The translations under genes and the position numbers were made by a program. Of a stretch of 64,000 bases of DNA, positions 1 through 12,795 are shown one piece after another. Origin of the DNA: Carallia brachiata (taxonomy: Eukaryota > Streptophyta > Magnoliopsida > Malpighiales > Rhizophoraceae). The notes below the pieces were generated by a model that saw only the letters and a program-made list of their open reading frames with translations, searched no databases and was not told where the DNA came from. Numbering within the stretch: the stretch's first letter is position 1; every line of letters begins with the position of its first letter. The stretch spans positions 7,210,820 through 7,274,819 of the forward strand of contig JADCRB010000028.1 in NCBI GenBank assembly GCA_021464245.1. Reading direction: 5' to 3'.

Positions 1-255
1 GCCCATGTCAAAGATGTTCGTTATTAACACGTCAATACCACATTCGCACCAATTAGTACCAACCATGTTGCTTGCACACGGGGGAACAATTTCTATAAAT
101 GGGAATTGGGGTCTTAACTAAATTAACTAACTATTGATCTTCTTTAATTATTTCCTACGTCTTCCTTAGATGTGGTTAATTATTTATCAACTCAATTCTG
201 TCATGACGCAATCGAATTGACCTTAACAACGGGTTGACTGACGTTGCTTGTTCAG

Positions 256-3200
256 GTGGGCTACTCTTCACCGGCCGAGTCTGGAATTATGGAAGACTTG
301 GGCCTCTCTGTTGCGGCTGTTAGTACCTTTATTATTCACTGTTCCAAACATTTCTCTTACTTTTATTTTTCTTTCTTTTTCTTTTTTGTTCTTCAATTAC
401 TTTTAATTGCCAATAACAAAAAAGCAAAAAACAAAAAGAGTAGCCGGATGGGGGATGGACACAGGGGGACAGGGAGAGAGAGAGAGAGAGAGAGAGAGAT
501 GTCTGAGACTCATAGTCGATTTTATTAAATTTTTTCTTTTTTTAAAAAATATTTTATGTGTACAATAATTAAAATTAATGTGTAATAAATATAGGAATAG
601 AGAATTCTTAAAACTCATGTGTAATAAGTTCAAACTTGTTATGTAATATATGACATACATATAAATTAAGATTGATGCACAACACACTTAAAATTGATGT
701 ATACGAGAGTTATAATGAAAAATAAAAAATAAAAAAAACCATGAAATTACCGCGTTACCTTCTGTGACTTTTTGCCCTTGTCTTGCTATTAAAGCTCATA
801 TTCAGCTTTTATTATTTTTGTTCACGAAGGATAAAGCTAGTTAAGTTTTAATTTAATTACACATTCTATTTCTACTTCTGATTAAAAATGAAAATATCGC
901 AATATGACACAAGATTCGCATGTAGTGTGGGTATTTGACGAATTTTATAATGTTAGGCGGCACATACGATCGACCTATAGAGTATATATAGGCTTTGTGT
1001 GCGGCCAAAATGAAGAAGATTATTTCATAGCACTAAACTAAATCGTTTTCATCATGAACGTCAAATAAGAAAACTTTGACCCAGACTACTCATTTGCCAA
1101 ATAGTGTAATTATATGGAAGAAGTTGTGATTACACAATTTTCTCTATTTGATTGAACTTTTTCCCTAGCTTAATTTGTAATTTATATTGATGCAGTACTC
1201 TGTTTTTGGTTCAATATTGACAATTGGAGGAATGGTTGGTGCAATATTAAGTGGCAAGATAGCAGATCTGATTGGTCGGAGAAGAGTTGAGTTTTCTGCT
1301 CCTGTTTTTTTGGTTCCTCTACACAAAGTAATTTTAAGTAATATCAAAGTAGACACACAATTTATTCAATGATATCTAACAATTTATTTTTTTTTTAAAA
1401 TTAAATTATCTAACAACACACATCATTTCGATCATATCTAAAGAATTCTACCCAATATTTCATTTTTTTTCCATAAAAAAATTGTACACTAACTAAGACT
1501 CATCATGGAATTAACAATATATTGGTTGTTGTCTTTCACAAGCAGACGATGTGGGTATCCCAAGCGTTTTGTACCCCAGGTTGGCTTGCAATTGCCTTTG
1601 CTGAGGTTTGTTAATTGCTTTCTTCTTCTATCTTTTTCTTTTTTTTGGTTAAATTGGTGAACCTTTTTGATTGTCATCACTATTGACAAGGCCATTTCCC
1701 TTTAATTAATTATCTAGATGATTGATAGCAATTTGGAATAATGATATTTCAACTGCATTCTTTGTGGAAGGATGTTTTGTGGTTGGATATTGGGCGATTG
1801 TTAATTGGACTTGGAGTTGGAATCGGCACCTATGTGGTATAATCCCACGATTTTTCATCTGATATTTTAATGACACTTTTAATTTTTTTTGCTCTAATTA
1901 AATTTAGATGTAGGACTTTGTCATATGACTGTCAAAAATGTAAAATTATTAATTGTTGATAATCACAGGTACCTGTATATATCGCAGAAATAACACCTAA
2001 AAATCTTAGGGGACGATTTACCTCTGCTAATCAGGTTAAACTCGAAATATCAATAAAAATTTAAAATCAAAAATTTCCCAGTATCATTTTATTTTACTGT
2101 TTTTTATTTTTAAGCCTACAGTTAATGATAAGCTGCGGATTTGCACTGGCATTTTTCCTGGGTAATATTGTTTCTTGGCGCACCTTATCTCTAATTGGTA
2201 ACTTCATCAATCTTTCTTTTTTTCTTTTTTTTTAATTTTTATTCAATAAAAATTATTGTACTACCATTCACAATACTCTGCAATTATATTGCTTTCAGCT
2301 TCAATTCCATGCATGGTGCAACTTATTGGCCTGTTCTTCATTCCAGAATCACCTAGGTGGCTGGTGAGTCCAATTTGTGATTTTGTGACAAATAATATGA
2401 AGTTTGATGTAATGGGGTATGAGCCTTTATGTTAAAACTGTGTATGACCTAATCGGAGGCAATGGAAGATGAAGTGTGAATTGCTCTTCTTTCAGGCAAA
2501 ACTTGACAGAGAAAAAGAGTTTGAAGCTGCATTGAGAGGCCTTAGGGGAAAAAATGCTGACATTTCTCAAGAGGCAGCTGATATCAAAGTAATGTCTAGA
2601 CTTCTAAATTCTAGTCCAAGTTTCCAATTTTGATGGTCTTTTGTAGATATAGCAAGGACTCATGATCACGTACATGCTTCAAACTATTTGATAGGAAATT
2701 ACAGAATCGCTTCAAACAGAACCGGGAGCTGGAACTTCAAAATTGTTGTTCCAAAGAAGATATACTTATCCAATTACTGTGAGTCTAAAAATGATGATTA
2801 GGATATTTTCCTTTTATTTACATAGCTAATTGGGACTTCCTCTGATTTTTCTCAATTGGATTAGGTTGGAGTAGGACTAATGCTGCTTCAACAATTGGGA
2901 GGGACCAGTGGATTAGCATATTATGCCAACAGCATATTTTCTGATGCTAGTAAGTCTCCTAAAATGGAAGATTCCTATTGAAAGTTTACATTACTAGCAT
3001 AAAAAAATGATAGAACAATGGCCTTTGTTTGGTTTGCCATAGATTTTTCAACGGTTCTCGCGACTACAGTGATAGCTGCCGTTCAGGTATATACATATAT
3101 GATAAATTGAAATGTGTGTTGGTTCTGCGTATTGACACTCTACCATGGGATGGAAAATTGGACACTACTGATTTGCAGATTCCAACAGCAATTCTGTGCA

Positions 3201-4307
3201 CACTCTTAATGGATACATTCGGCAGACGACCGCTCCTTCTGGTTAGAACAGCAATTGTTGGTGTCAAATTTTAGTTTGTGAAGTTCATTGATGGACTAGG
3301 TGGTAATGAAATATGTACCAATGTTTGCAGCTCTCTTCTGCTGGAACATTCTTCAGTCTGCCACTTGTGGCATTATCATTCTATCTACAGGTTTATTAAG
3401 TTCTACCCCATTTCTTTCTATTGATTAGCTCTCTGCATGCAATTATTGTTCACATTTCCATGAATAATTTCTTTTGTTTTTTGCTTTTCTTTTGAGCAGG
3501 AACACAATCTCTTGAACCAGTTCACTCCAATTTTGGCATTTGTTGGCTACATGGTAGTACATCTACGCAGGACTTGCCCATCTTTTTGTCAAAACTCTAA
3601 TAGGCTAGCTACTAATTATAAGTTAAAGCATTCATGGTGTTGGTGTTGCGATTGATGAGCCCGCGCATTCCACATTCGCCAGATTAACAACACATGGAAC
3701 TGATTCAACTAATTTTGCGCTCAATCCTATCTTATTCTGAATGAGTATGACCATATATCACCTATGCTGATATATGATATTGATTCTTATGCAGGGTTAC
3801 TGCGTAGCATTTTGTATAGGCCTGTCAGGAATTCCATGGATTATAATGTCGGAGGTACAAAAATTTTGCGTTATCATGAACAAGAATTTAGAGGAAAACA
3901 GATCAAATTTGTATCCATAACTGATATTGTGGTTTTTGATATCAGATATTTCCCATAAATGTCAAAGCCACGGCTGGAAGCCTGGTGAATTTGACTAATT
4001 GGTCCTGCTCTTGGCTTGTGACATTCACATTCAACTTCTTGATGGAATGGAGCCCAACAGGTCAAGCTCTAGTCGCACGCGCGCACACGCGCGCATAGAC
4101 ACTGCAAACAACATATAAGCAAGCCACGCACGTGTGATTGTATATAAGCAAATTGCAATTACATTCTCTATGTTGTGTGCAGGAACATTTTTGTTCTTCA
4201 CTGTCATGTGTGGCCTAACAGTTTTGTTCATCTGGAAGTTGATCCCAGAGACTAAGGGACGTTCATTGGAAGAAATACAAGCAACAATGGCTCATATTCC
4301 ATGGTAG
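256..4307 (+). CDS. ERD6-like sugar transporter, copy 1 (first exon outside window)
   Basis: Membrane sugar carrier of the major facilitator superfamily, ERD6-like (ESL) clade; family members typically move monosaccharides with protons, often at the tonoplast. Exons read from splice sites and alignment with the other copies: 256-318, 1196-1285, 1546-1605, 1771-1836, 1969-2034, 2122-2197, 2299-2363, 2496-2588, 2695-2778, 2865-2949, 3043-3086, 3179-3241, 3331-3390, 3500-3553, 3795-3854, 3946-4060, 4183-4307. They join in one open frame of 422 residues ending in TAG. Visible motifs: ADLIGRRR (residues 44-51), VYIAEITPK followed by RGRF (about 96-110), PESPRWL (156-162), the QQ pair in helix 7 (about 230), FGRRPLL (about 278-284) and [10 protein letters not shown] near the C-terminus. 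The first exon (about 60 codons with helix 1) must lie upstream; intron 1 is 547 bp in copy 3 and 2.5 kb in copy 2. No break is seen, so it is probably functional. The exact substrate cannot be told. Confidence 0.9.
474..499 (+). repeat. (GA)n microsatellite
   Basis: About 13 uninterrupted AG units, inside the intron after the first visible exon of transporter copy 1. Confidence 0.9.
4075..4097. repeat. Alternating purine-pyrimidine GC/CA tract
   Basis: Twenty-three bases of strict purine-pyrimidine alternation (GCAC, GCGC and ACAC blocks), just behind the donor of the last intron of copy 1. Such tracts can adopt Z-DNA; a function here is not shown. Confidence 0.6.
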
Positions 4308-4715
4308 CCACAATTAGAAAGGGATATAACTTTCTTGCAAGTAACATCGCCAAAAAAGTGAGCACTTGTATTGCAGTAACATAGTGTTTTCTTAATTTGT
4401 TTCAACTAATACTCGAATTCGAAAATTTTTTTTTTTTTTTTGGTGCAGGGTCCGAATGTTTTTATCCTATAGCATGATCCACTGTAGATGAATACAAAGG
4501 GGGAATTTCTCCTACACAAGCAAGAAAAATACTCCAAATTCTGCAATCTCTCTTGCAGTTGCATTATAAATTATAAATGTAATCTTTTTGATTTGTTTTT
4601 GCCACTGGGGGCCCTTCTTGATTTGGGGCTCTTCAGTATAGCTGAATTTACTGTAGTTTTCTTCAATATGGAGATTCTTAGCATAGAAGATCACATATAT
4701 TATATTTTTTGAAGC

Positions 4716-4721
4716 AATAAA
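4716..4721 (+). terminator. Probable polyadenylation signal of transporter copy 1
   Basis: AATAAA lies about 410 bp behind the TAG stop of copy 1, in a T-rich stretch. This position suits a plant near-upstream element. It is inferred from the motif alone. Confidence 0.35.
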
Positions 4722-5873
4722 ATTACATGAAAACAGACTTATATATTGTATTATCATGATTATTTATTATATATTTATAGTCTTTTGATAGTTGATTATC
4801 ATTACTTAAAAAAATTACAAATATATATTTAACAATTATAATAATATCAAATATAATAGACCGGTTAATGAGGTTCATTTTGAATTAATTTTAAGCATTG
4901 AACTGAAACTCTGTTAAGAAAAGGAAATCAAAGTTCGCTAGACATCATTTTCCTGCAAAAGTTCTGATACACAATGTAGTAAAATTCATTGACGCAAAAT
5001 TGATGTGATTTATTTTGTACATATTTTTAATTTTTATTATACATCAATTTTAATATTATTATAAATTAATAAAATTAAAAAATCACAAAAATTTATAATT
5101 AAATTTAATATAAAACAAATATATAAATATTATGTATAACTGCTAACTCGTCAATTTCTGTGCCCAATCCGTCTGCGTCAAGCAACCTTTCTGCCACATC
5201 CTAATGAGTTAAGATATTTTTGCTTTTTTGTTTTTTCAAGAGGGAAGAGACTTTAGCATTGAATATCTTGATAGTTGCGTGTCAACTGTTCGATTCATCA
5301 TTTTCTCAAGGGTACGAAAAATCTGTGACCACACTTTTTCAAGATCTGTTGATTCATAAGCAAAACGTCATGACATTCGCCTTAATGTAGCTGTTGAGAA
5401 AATTACAGCATTCTAAACCTCTTTTTATTTTTTAATTTTTTATTTAAAAAAATTTAGGTAAGAAAAACTTGTTCTAGTTTAGAATTAAAGAAAGTTATAG
5501 ACGTTAAAAAAAATTTATATTTTATATCACTCATTGTGACTTCAAAAAAGACTTATATTCAATTTTTATATCACCTACTAAAAATAATCGTTAGTAAGAT
5601 TTAAATTTTAAATTTTTTAAATAAGAGATAAAAGTCTTTTTTGCCAACTGAAATCAACTTTCCATTGGCTTTAGTTTTTTTTTTTTTTAACGGTAAGAGG
5701 GTAACGAACAAGAAATTCGCAAAGAAAAAGGGATAAAACATAAGCTAAATGGTATTTCAAAGCCTAATTCATTCACATTAACGAAGTTTACGAAAAAGAA
5801 AACTATTAAAATCATGCCATATATTCAATATAATGCGAAAACCGCCATTTTAATAAGGAAATTCCTTGATGTA

Positions 5874-5905
<32 letters not shown>

Positions 5906-5906
5906 T
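5874..5906. repeat. (CATA)n(TA)n microsatellite
   Basis: Three CATA units run into about eleven TA units. It is a simple repeat in intergenic DNA. Confidence 0.85.
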
Positions 5907-6609
5907 TCAGCTTTACGCATTACAATTTTTTTATGCTATAATTAATGTGATATTTCATGTACAAGACATTTTATTAGAAATTAAGAGATTCCAAATTTGA
6001 GTTCTGGTGTCTTCAAATATTAGTTTTTACGTATCCAGCATAACAGAGAAGGTTAAATTCCACCAATGTCTCCTCTTATGGTGTGGAGCAACCTACATGC
6101 TTTTCATTTTTTTTGTAAGAAAGCATAACGGTGATATTATTTGGAGTTACAACAACCTTATTGAGCAACATGACAAACGTTACATTTAACTTCATTTGAA
6201 AGAGTAAATCACTAAAACACTTGTAAGAAGAAAAATATTTCACAAGGTAGAAAAATGGATGGTACAGTGGGCCATGAATTCGCCAAAAAAAAAAAGAGAA
6301 AAAGAAAAAATTCCTTTTTATGTACGTTGCAGGCTTGCAGCATTATACCTGACAATGTTTTTTTGATTAAAAAAAAATTTTATTGAGCATGTCAACTGTT
6401 AGATCTTTAGGTCGGGATCAGAGTAACTTTCGTTTGATTGAGTCTCGTTCAACAACTTTAAATGAACCGATCCACCTTTTGAGTATTAATGAGGCAGAGC
6501 GTGACTCTACTGCTAGAGTTTCGGTGGATAAATCTGAACTCAACGCTGAGCATCATTACTTATACTTAAATGGGTCCTTAACATGATTTAGCCAGGGGGA
6601 AGCGTAAGC

Positions 6610-7073
6610 GGGAATATAATATTTTTTAGTTTTAAATTTTTATATTTTTTATATATGAGTTCTAAATCTTTTTGAAATTTTATTTAAATTCTAAACTTTT
6701 CGATTTCTTACTAAATTAGTCCATCCAGTAACGAAAAGTGATTAATTTATTAAAAAATGGTTCTAACCTTAAAAAAATTATTTGAAAAAATATTAAATAT
6801 ACTAATTGAAAATTTAATTTGAGTATTTGTTGATTAAAAAAATATTTAATGTGCATATTTGTTGATGAAAAAAATATGTAACTTATGTATTTACCCTTTT
6901 AAAAATAATTTTCATTAAGTTAAATTATTTATTAACTGATTGATCACTTTTTATAAATAAAAGGACTGATTTGTTAAAAAATTTAAAAATTTAGAATTCA
7001 ATTGAAATATTAAAAAAGTTTAGGACTCATACATAAAAAATATAAAAGTTTAGAATTAAAAAAATATCATACC
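6610..7073. mobile_element. Long-TIR foldback element, family A copy 1
   Basis: The left arm (GGGAATATAAT, then TTTTAGTTTTAAATTTTTAT) returns as its reverse complement at the right end (AAAAGTTTAGAATTAAAAAAAT, then ATCATACC). The two arms pair over roughly 110 bp, including the internal pair AAATTAGTCC / GGACTGATTT. Related elements lie at 9560-10030 and 51896-52377. No coding capacity is seen, so this is a MITE-like non-autonomous element. Ends are approximate and no clear target-site duplication was found. Confidence 0.6.
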
Positions 7074-8410
7074 TCAACATAAGTATGAAGATTCAAATTT
7101 AAAATTCACAATATAAAAATACGTTAATTTATTATTGAGTCACTACTTCAAATAGTATTATACCGACAATATAAATGTACAAGCATCACACCTTTGCATG
7201 GATTCATGGTACAATGGACGAGCAATTATTGCTGCGAAGGAAATTTGCCTATTTAATTATGGTGCAAATTGTACAGTGCGCCAATAAATTGAGATAACTT
7301 CCACTAAATTATAATTTTTGAGTCGGTGCAGAAAATGATTAAAAATAGAGCCATTTTCCAACGTGTTGCATCAGGGAAGAGGTAAGGAGAAAATGGAAAA
7401 ACACACTGGTTCACTTTTATTGGACACAAATGAACTTGTAGTGATATGAGTCTTAGAATACTTGAATACTTAAATTTAAAAAAAAAAAGATAAATAAATA
7501 GATTTCATTAAAAATAGACTGCGTACTCATTTCTTCTTGTTTTCCTCCGTTTATGTCGTTGCCTTTTTCGTAGTAAATTTTGCAAGCTATATAAATAAAA
7601 TTATGTGTTATCTAGGCAAACCCAATCAAATCTCTCTTATGTCTCATGAAATCTTTGTTAGGTATAGTGTATCTCATTAAATCTTTACTTCACCCAATCT
7701 TAGGTACAGGAAATTTTAATAATCCAACATGGGCATAGCGCACCAAGAATTGCATGAAATTAACAACTAAGAAGTGACCATTGGAGTTTTTTTTCTGTTG
7801 CTTGTCCTCAAATAAAATGAGATTTATATTAAGAGTATAATATTAAATTTTAAATTCATTTAACAATGCAGTCAGGATAAAAATAGTCATTCAGACCCAA
7901 CAACGCTTTAATAGTAGATCTTTATTATAGGAGAAATTAAATGAAACATTAATGAGTGATCTCTGGCCTTAATCTACAGATGTAATAATCAATATATCTC
8001 TAATATATTTTTTTGTATTAAAAAGAAAATAAAAAAACTATAAGTGCTAAAAAAATATTGTTATTATGGATTAATTGTATGACCATAACAAACTTTGTTG
8101 GGTAAGATAAATGTTATAAAAATTTTTACTGCCTTTTTTTTTTTTTTTGCAATCTTCACACGTACCATATGTTGATTGATCATAAAAAAAAATAAAAATT
8201 AAATATATTAAAATTTTTTTAAAAAAATATTGGGTATTAATTTTTAATTAATAATTATAAAAAAAGGATAAAAAATGATTGTATATGTAAAAATGTTTAA
8301 GTTGCAAATGAGAAGAAGGTGTAGGTGTCCAATAATTGTGGTCTAGGTCGCCAAACTGCCGCGCCACACCATTTTTTTTTTTTTTCCTTTCTGTAATTAT
8401 AGCGGTCCAT
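7074..8410. other. Intergenic; one SINE-like 3' fragment
   Basis: AT-rich DNA without a recognisable gene. About 7915-8010 matches the 3' half of the SINE-like family described at 41541-41860 (GAGAAATTAAATGAAACATTA, then a GACCTTAAT-like block). The rest is low complexity. Confidence 0.4.
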
Positions 8411-8475
8411 CTTTTGAAAGGCTTCACTCCAATTTTGGCATTTTGTTGGCTTCCTGTAGTACATCTAGACAGGCT
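8411..8475 (+). pseudogene. Relic of ERD6-like transporter exon 15
   Basis: The stretch with CTTCACTCCAATTTTGGCAT, then TTGTTGGCTTCCTGTAGTAC and ATCTAGACAGG, aligns with exon 15 and the start of intron 15 of copy 1 (3500-3575). It carries one extra T in GCATTTTGTTGGC, which breaks the frame, and its donor is changed. Weak similarity seems to continue into the intron (CATTCATG near 8555). No neighbouring exons were found. It is the remnant of a lost array member or a stray duplicate. Confidence 0.65.
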
Positions 8476-9559
8476 GGCTACCTAAAGCAGGATTTCCCAC
8501 CCTTTGTATCTGATAATTCTATTTATAGTTTATCTGTCAAAGGCTCAAGCCATTCATGTAACCAGGCCCAACCAACATGCAATTATTGTGATTAGATATA
8601 ACCAATTAAGATTCTCATAGTTTCGAATTGTTACACTGAAAAAAAATTGATACATTAAAAAAAAAAAAAGAATTGTTACATTAAATACAATAATCAGATT
8701 CTCATGTGCATTCTAATTACTCGTAGGTTAACGGAAAATAATTTCTTAATCGGTTAAAATCAAATGATATATCTCTAGTTTTTTTGCTGTCAAATTTTTT
8801 AATTAAAATGTTCTATTAAAATTTTAGAAAAATTTATAATTATTTTAGAAATGGGGACCACCAGTTCTAAACTGGTACTCTACTGCAGCCTTAATATCAA
8901 CCTAAAACTGTAAGTAAAGCTTCCCTAACTAGTAGTTCTTCTGACTACAAGTAGAAGCTCTGGAATCCAGATGTGTCACCTCAGACAGTGCCTTCTCTTG
9001 CGCTGTTGTGCAATAAAGTCCTCGGGCCCCCGCCTTGTTGGCAACCGTTTAAATGCTTTAAAACCTGCCCAAAACAACTGACCAAAAACCTTTTTTTTAA
9101 AAAAATCTGCCCAAAACATAGTACTTTTTTTTTTGAGGTTTCCTTCGTGTGAAAATTGTTTCGCATGTTTAGTAAATAAAAATCAAATCATTTGAGGTGA
9201 TAGTCTGATGATAATTCAGCGTGTTTCTTTACGTTCAGCTTGAATTTAAATTTTAATATGTGCAAATAAAAATAATGTTTTTTCTTAGACTGTTAGTTAA
9301 TCTATACGCATGCGATGTAAATTTCATATTCATTAATAGTATGATCTGTTTGGGAGAGTCATATTCGAATTCAACAGTGCTCGAATAGTTGATATCTCCC
9401 CTATAAGAGAGATTGAATGAGGATAATAATGAATAATCCATAACTTTGGCCTACAATGCAATAACCTATATGTCAACAATACATTTTTTATTTTCAAGAA
9501 AAACAAATAAAAATAGGAAAAAATTACAGGCTCGAGTTGGTCCTTAAGCCAATAACTAT
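8476..9559. other. Intergenic; SINE-like copy at about 9190-9450
   Basis: No gene recognised. At 9190-9450 the order GAGGTGATAGTCTGATGATAA, a B-box-like GTTCAGCTTGAATT and a 3' block GAGAGATTGAATGAGGATAAT matches the SINE-like family at 41541-41860. The stretch 8850-9170 is less AT-rich but holds no convincing reading frame. Confidence 0.4.
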
Positions 9560-10030
9560 GGGGATATGCATATTTTAAATCCTCAACCTTTACATTTTCT
9601 TACATTTGAATTCTAAATTTTTTTAAAATTTTATTTAAATCATCAACCTTTCAATTGTTTACCAAATCAATTCTTTTGTTTACAAAAAATAGTCAATTCG
9701 TTAATAAATGAGTTTAACCTAATTAAAATTATTAAAAAAAGGTCAAATAAATGAATTTAACATTTTTTTCATCAACAAAATATGTATATTAAATATTTTT
9801 TAATCAATAAATATACTAATTAAATAGGTAATATACATATTTTTTAATTAAAAAAAATTCAACTTATGTATCTAAGTTTTTTCAAATAATTTTTTGTAAG
9901 TTTAACATCATTTTTTAATAGATTAATTACTTTTTGTCAATAAATAGACTGATTTGATAAAAAATTAAAAAATTTAAAATTTAAATAAAAAAATAAAAAA
10001 ATTTAAGATTTAAACTATGCATATTCTAAT
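9560..10030. mobile_element. Long-TIR foldback element, family A copy 2
   Basis: The ends GGGATATGCATATTTTAAAT and TTTAAACTATGCATATTCTA are inverted copies. The interior shares blocks with 51896-52377: AATAAATGAGTTTAA, AAAAAAAGGTCAAATAAATG and CAAAATATGTATAT in the same order. No coding capacity. Boundaries are approximate. Confidence 0.6.
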
Positions 10031-10042
10031 AATTATACATAA

Positions 10043-10059
10043 CCCCCGGGGGGGGGGGG
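10043..10059. repeat. C5G12 homopolymer pair
   Basis: Five C followed by twelve G, then TGTGTGG and a second G-rich run (GGGAGGGGGG, about 10071-10080). This is very unusual in a sequence this AT-rich. Confidence 0.9.
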
Positions 10060-11489
10060 TGTGTGGTTAACGGGAGGGGGGCCATTATTGAAACCCCCAT
10101 TATCGGTCCGGCTACCCAAACCCGATTAAACCTTCATTAAAAAGACTAAAACTGTGCTACTAACACTGTTAACTGCCAATTCTCTGTGTCCATATGACTT
10201 TCTTGACAGGGGAAAGCCAAAAAAAAAAAGGACGTTTCTGTATTTCTTTTCCTAATATAACATCAGCATCAGCATGATGTTAATTCACTCTAGTCACCAG
10301 TGACATGGATGCATAAGGAAAAGCTGTGACAACGACGGAATAGGGATGTTAGGGAAATGATGCGCATCTTAAACGCAAGAATCAGTAAGCTTGCTTTCAT
10401 GCCTTCTTCAAGGGTAAGGACTTCTGACCCTTGCCCAAATTCAACAAAAAGACGAAAAACAAAAACAGAAATAAGAGAGAAAGGCTAATGGTTTTTCGAA
10501 GGATATATATATATAACGTCACGCCATTTTTAATAAAAATTTAGTCACAAGAATAGTTCACGTCCCAATAAATTTCTTTGTAAATCAAAAGAGCTAAAAT
10601 AGGTAAGTTCCACATGTATTCATCTATTTCGTTTATAAAATGGAATACAATATGTTCGTAAAATTTGTTGAGAGATGCAACATTTCTATGCGACGAAGCG
10701 AGTTGATGTTAAAACCCTTTTGGCGGGAACCATTTTCTTCCTGTGTAAAGCAATCAAATAGTGGACAAAATAATGTGGCCTATGTTCAAATGATTGATGT
10801 GTGGTGATGCCAGCAGCAGAATTTCATACGTTCCGTCAGTATTCAGATTCAGATTGTGAGACTGTTTTATAAAAATTATTGAATAAAGACATCAACAAAT
10901 AATCTCTAACTTAATTTATAAATAAAATAATTAATATTTCTGCAATACATTTTTTTTTTACTTGCTAAAAATACAAAAAATTTCTTGGTGACCTCCAACA
11001 GATCCACGCCTCGAATGGAAAGTTGATGGCTTTGTTTTCGGCAACAACGGTCTTGCTGTTCTCTTTTCGGCCATGTTGGACAGGTGCCTTTGTCCCAATT
11101 TTCCAATCAACTGAATTAAGATTAGGGATCTTTTTGATTGAATCCAATTTGTTGGTTTAAGTGGTTAAATGTCTTAACTTTTACACGAGGATGATTTAAA
11201 CTAAGACATATTCTTATATTTGAATGTTCGTACGGTTAAATTTCCTTAAACTAGCAGTAGCCTTAATTTCGCGAGCGAAGAATAATCTCGCACTCAAAAT
11301 CGTGTGGGAATACCTTGTATCTAGAAAAAAAAAATTTTTTTGATTGCCAAAGAAAAAATTGCCTTTAAAAACAATTTTACCCTTCATACCAAAATAGATG
11401 CACAAGTTTATAATATTACAATGATACTATTACAAAAAATAATATTGTGTGAAATTGTAATATTGCTTATAGTGAATTTTTATTACCAG

Positions 11490-11760
11490 AACTGACAGTC
11501 TAGTGACAATCTAACACATCTCCTCTAGTATTGACTCAAGTTTGAATTCTCACGTCTGCGCTCCCCCATCAACAATGAGATTAGTGTAAGCACGGTATAT
11601 GAGTTCAAGACTCGTTAATACCGTCGTTTGGTTTAAGAGAGACAGGTCTAGTAGTATTCTGGTGGTGGGTCCTCCCTGTAAGAAAAAGTTGAATGAGGAC
11701 GTCAATAAATGACCTCAACAGTAATTTTTTTTGGTAAAAAAAATTTATAGTGAATTTTTA
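11490..11760 (+). mobile_element. SINE-like element
   Basis: The sequence starts near GACAGTCTAGTGACAATCTA and has a pol III B-box-like CAAGTTTGAATTCTC at about 11538. It has a middle part with TAATACCGTCGTTTGG and a 3' part GTTGAATGAGGACGTCAATA, then ACCTCAACAGTAATTTTTTT. The same order of blocks is seen at 41541-41860 and, inverted, at 15620-15930. It is a tRNA-derived SINE by inference; the ends are approximate. Confidence 0.5.
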
Positions 11761-12489
11761 CTGTATCTAGAAGTTAGTAAATTTACAGGTTCTTTTATCT
11801 TTTGAATTTTCATTCATTACAATTTAGTTATCATAGTGATAAAAATTAAAGCAATTAGATTACTTAGGAACGTGTGCCGTGTTTTTCCTTCTATTTGCAT
11901 TACTTACAAGCGTGGATCTTGTTGCGAAATTTCAGCATATATATTACAGAGAAAAATATAGACTGAAACAAAATTTAAATACAACATAATAATATAAATT
12001 TATCATTTGAATTTTAATTATTAATTAAAATAATGAATTCAACATAATTAACAGATCAAATTTAAAAAACGAGTTTGCATCATTAATTTTTTATATTTAA
12101 TTTTTTCATCTGTGTAAACAGACTCATATATAATTACTAGGGTTTGCAATTTGAAAGTTGCAACGGACACTTCTTTACTTTCTATCATATGATTTTTTTT
12201 TCGCTGGAGAAAAATGGATAAGTTAGGATGGCCTCAACATACCTATCCAAAAAAAATTGTATGAAGCTTCACACCTAAATAAGTTGGGTTGGTAAACGTT
12301 AAACTCGTAAAGGAAGTAGATCATGTGAAGCCCAATCTCACCAGACTGTTGACTAAACCTAAAGAAATTTAATGTATATTTAATTTTACTATTTATCGTG
12401 ACAATATTTAAATTTAAGACCTTTTAATTAACACGTTTAATATTTATTATTAAATTATAGCTTACAGTAATAATATAATATGAAATTTT

Positions 12490-12795
12490 TTAAGGACTTA
12501 GCCTTCACGTCGCTGGGATGTCAGCGCGCATTAATTCTCGTCTTTTGCCATTGTACTGGAGATTTTGTCCTTCAAAGTAAGTCAAAAGACTTAATAAAGA
12601 AATTTCTTAGCAGCGATCGAATTCAGAATTTTTTAATTAATATATTTAACTTTCATTATTAGATCTTAATGTACGGCAGTGATAAATTTTTTTTGTAACT
12701 TAGCTATGATGTCGCTGGGCCGTCAGTCCGTATTAATTCTCGTCCCTTGCTCTCGTACTGGAGATTTTTTCCTTCACGGGAAGTCAGAAAAAATA
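12490..12795. repeat. Two degenerate tandem copies of a roughly 100-bp block
   Basis: Blocks at about 12490-12585 and 12695-12795 share ACTTAGC, GTCGCTGGG, GTCAG, ATTAATTCTCGTC, GTACTGGAGATTTT and CCTTCA plus AAGTCA in order. Identity is about 75-80 percent by eye. Neither copy codes for anything I recognise. Confidence 0.6.

Larger units (their letters stand above)
4308..6609. other. Intergenic, 3' flank of copy 1
   Basis: Beyond the 3' untranslated region this is AT-rich, low-complexity sequence. I see a TA microsatellite at about 5874-5906 and short open frames at 6007-6189 and 6383-6586 that resemble no family I know. No gene or complete element could be recognised. Confidence 0.5.

Noticed and set aside
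6383..6586. 67-residue open frame as a gene
   Set aside because: No recognisable domain or conserved motif, and it ends at the border of a foldback element. Not enough support.
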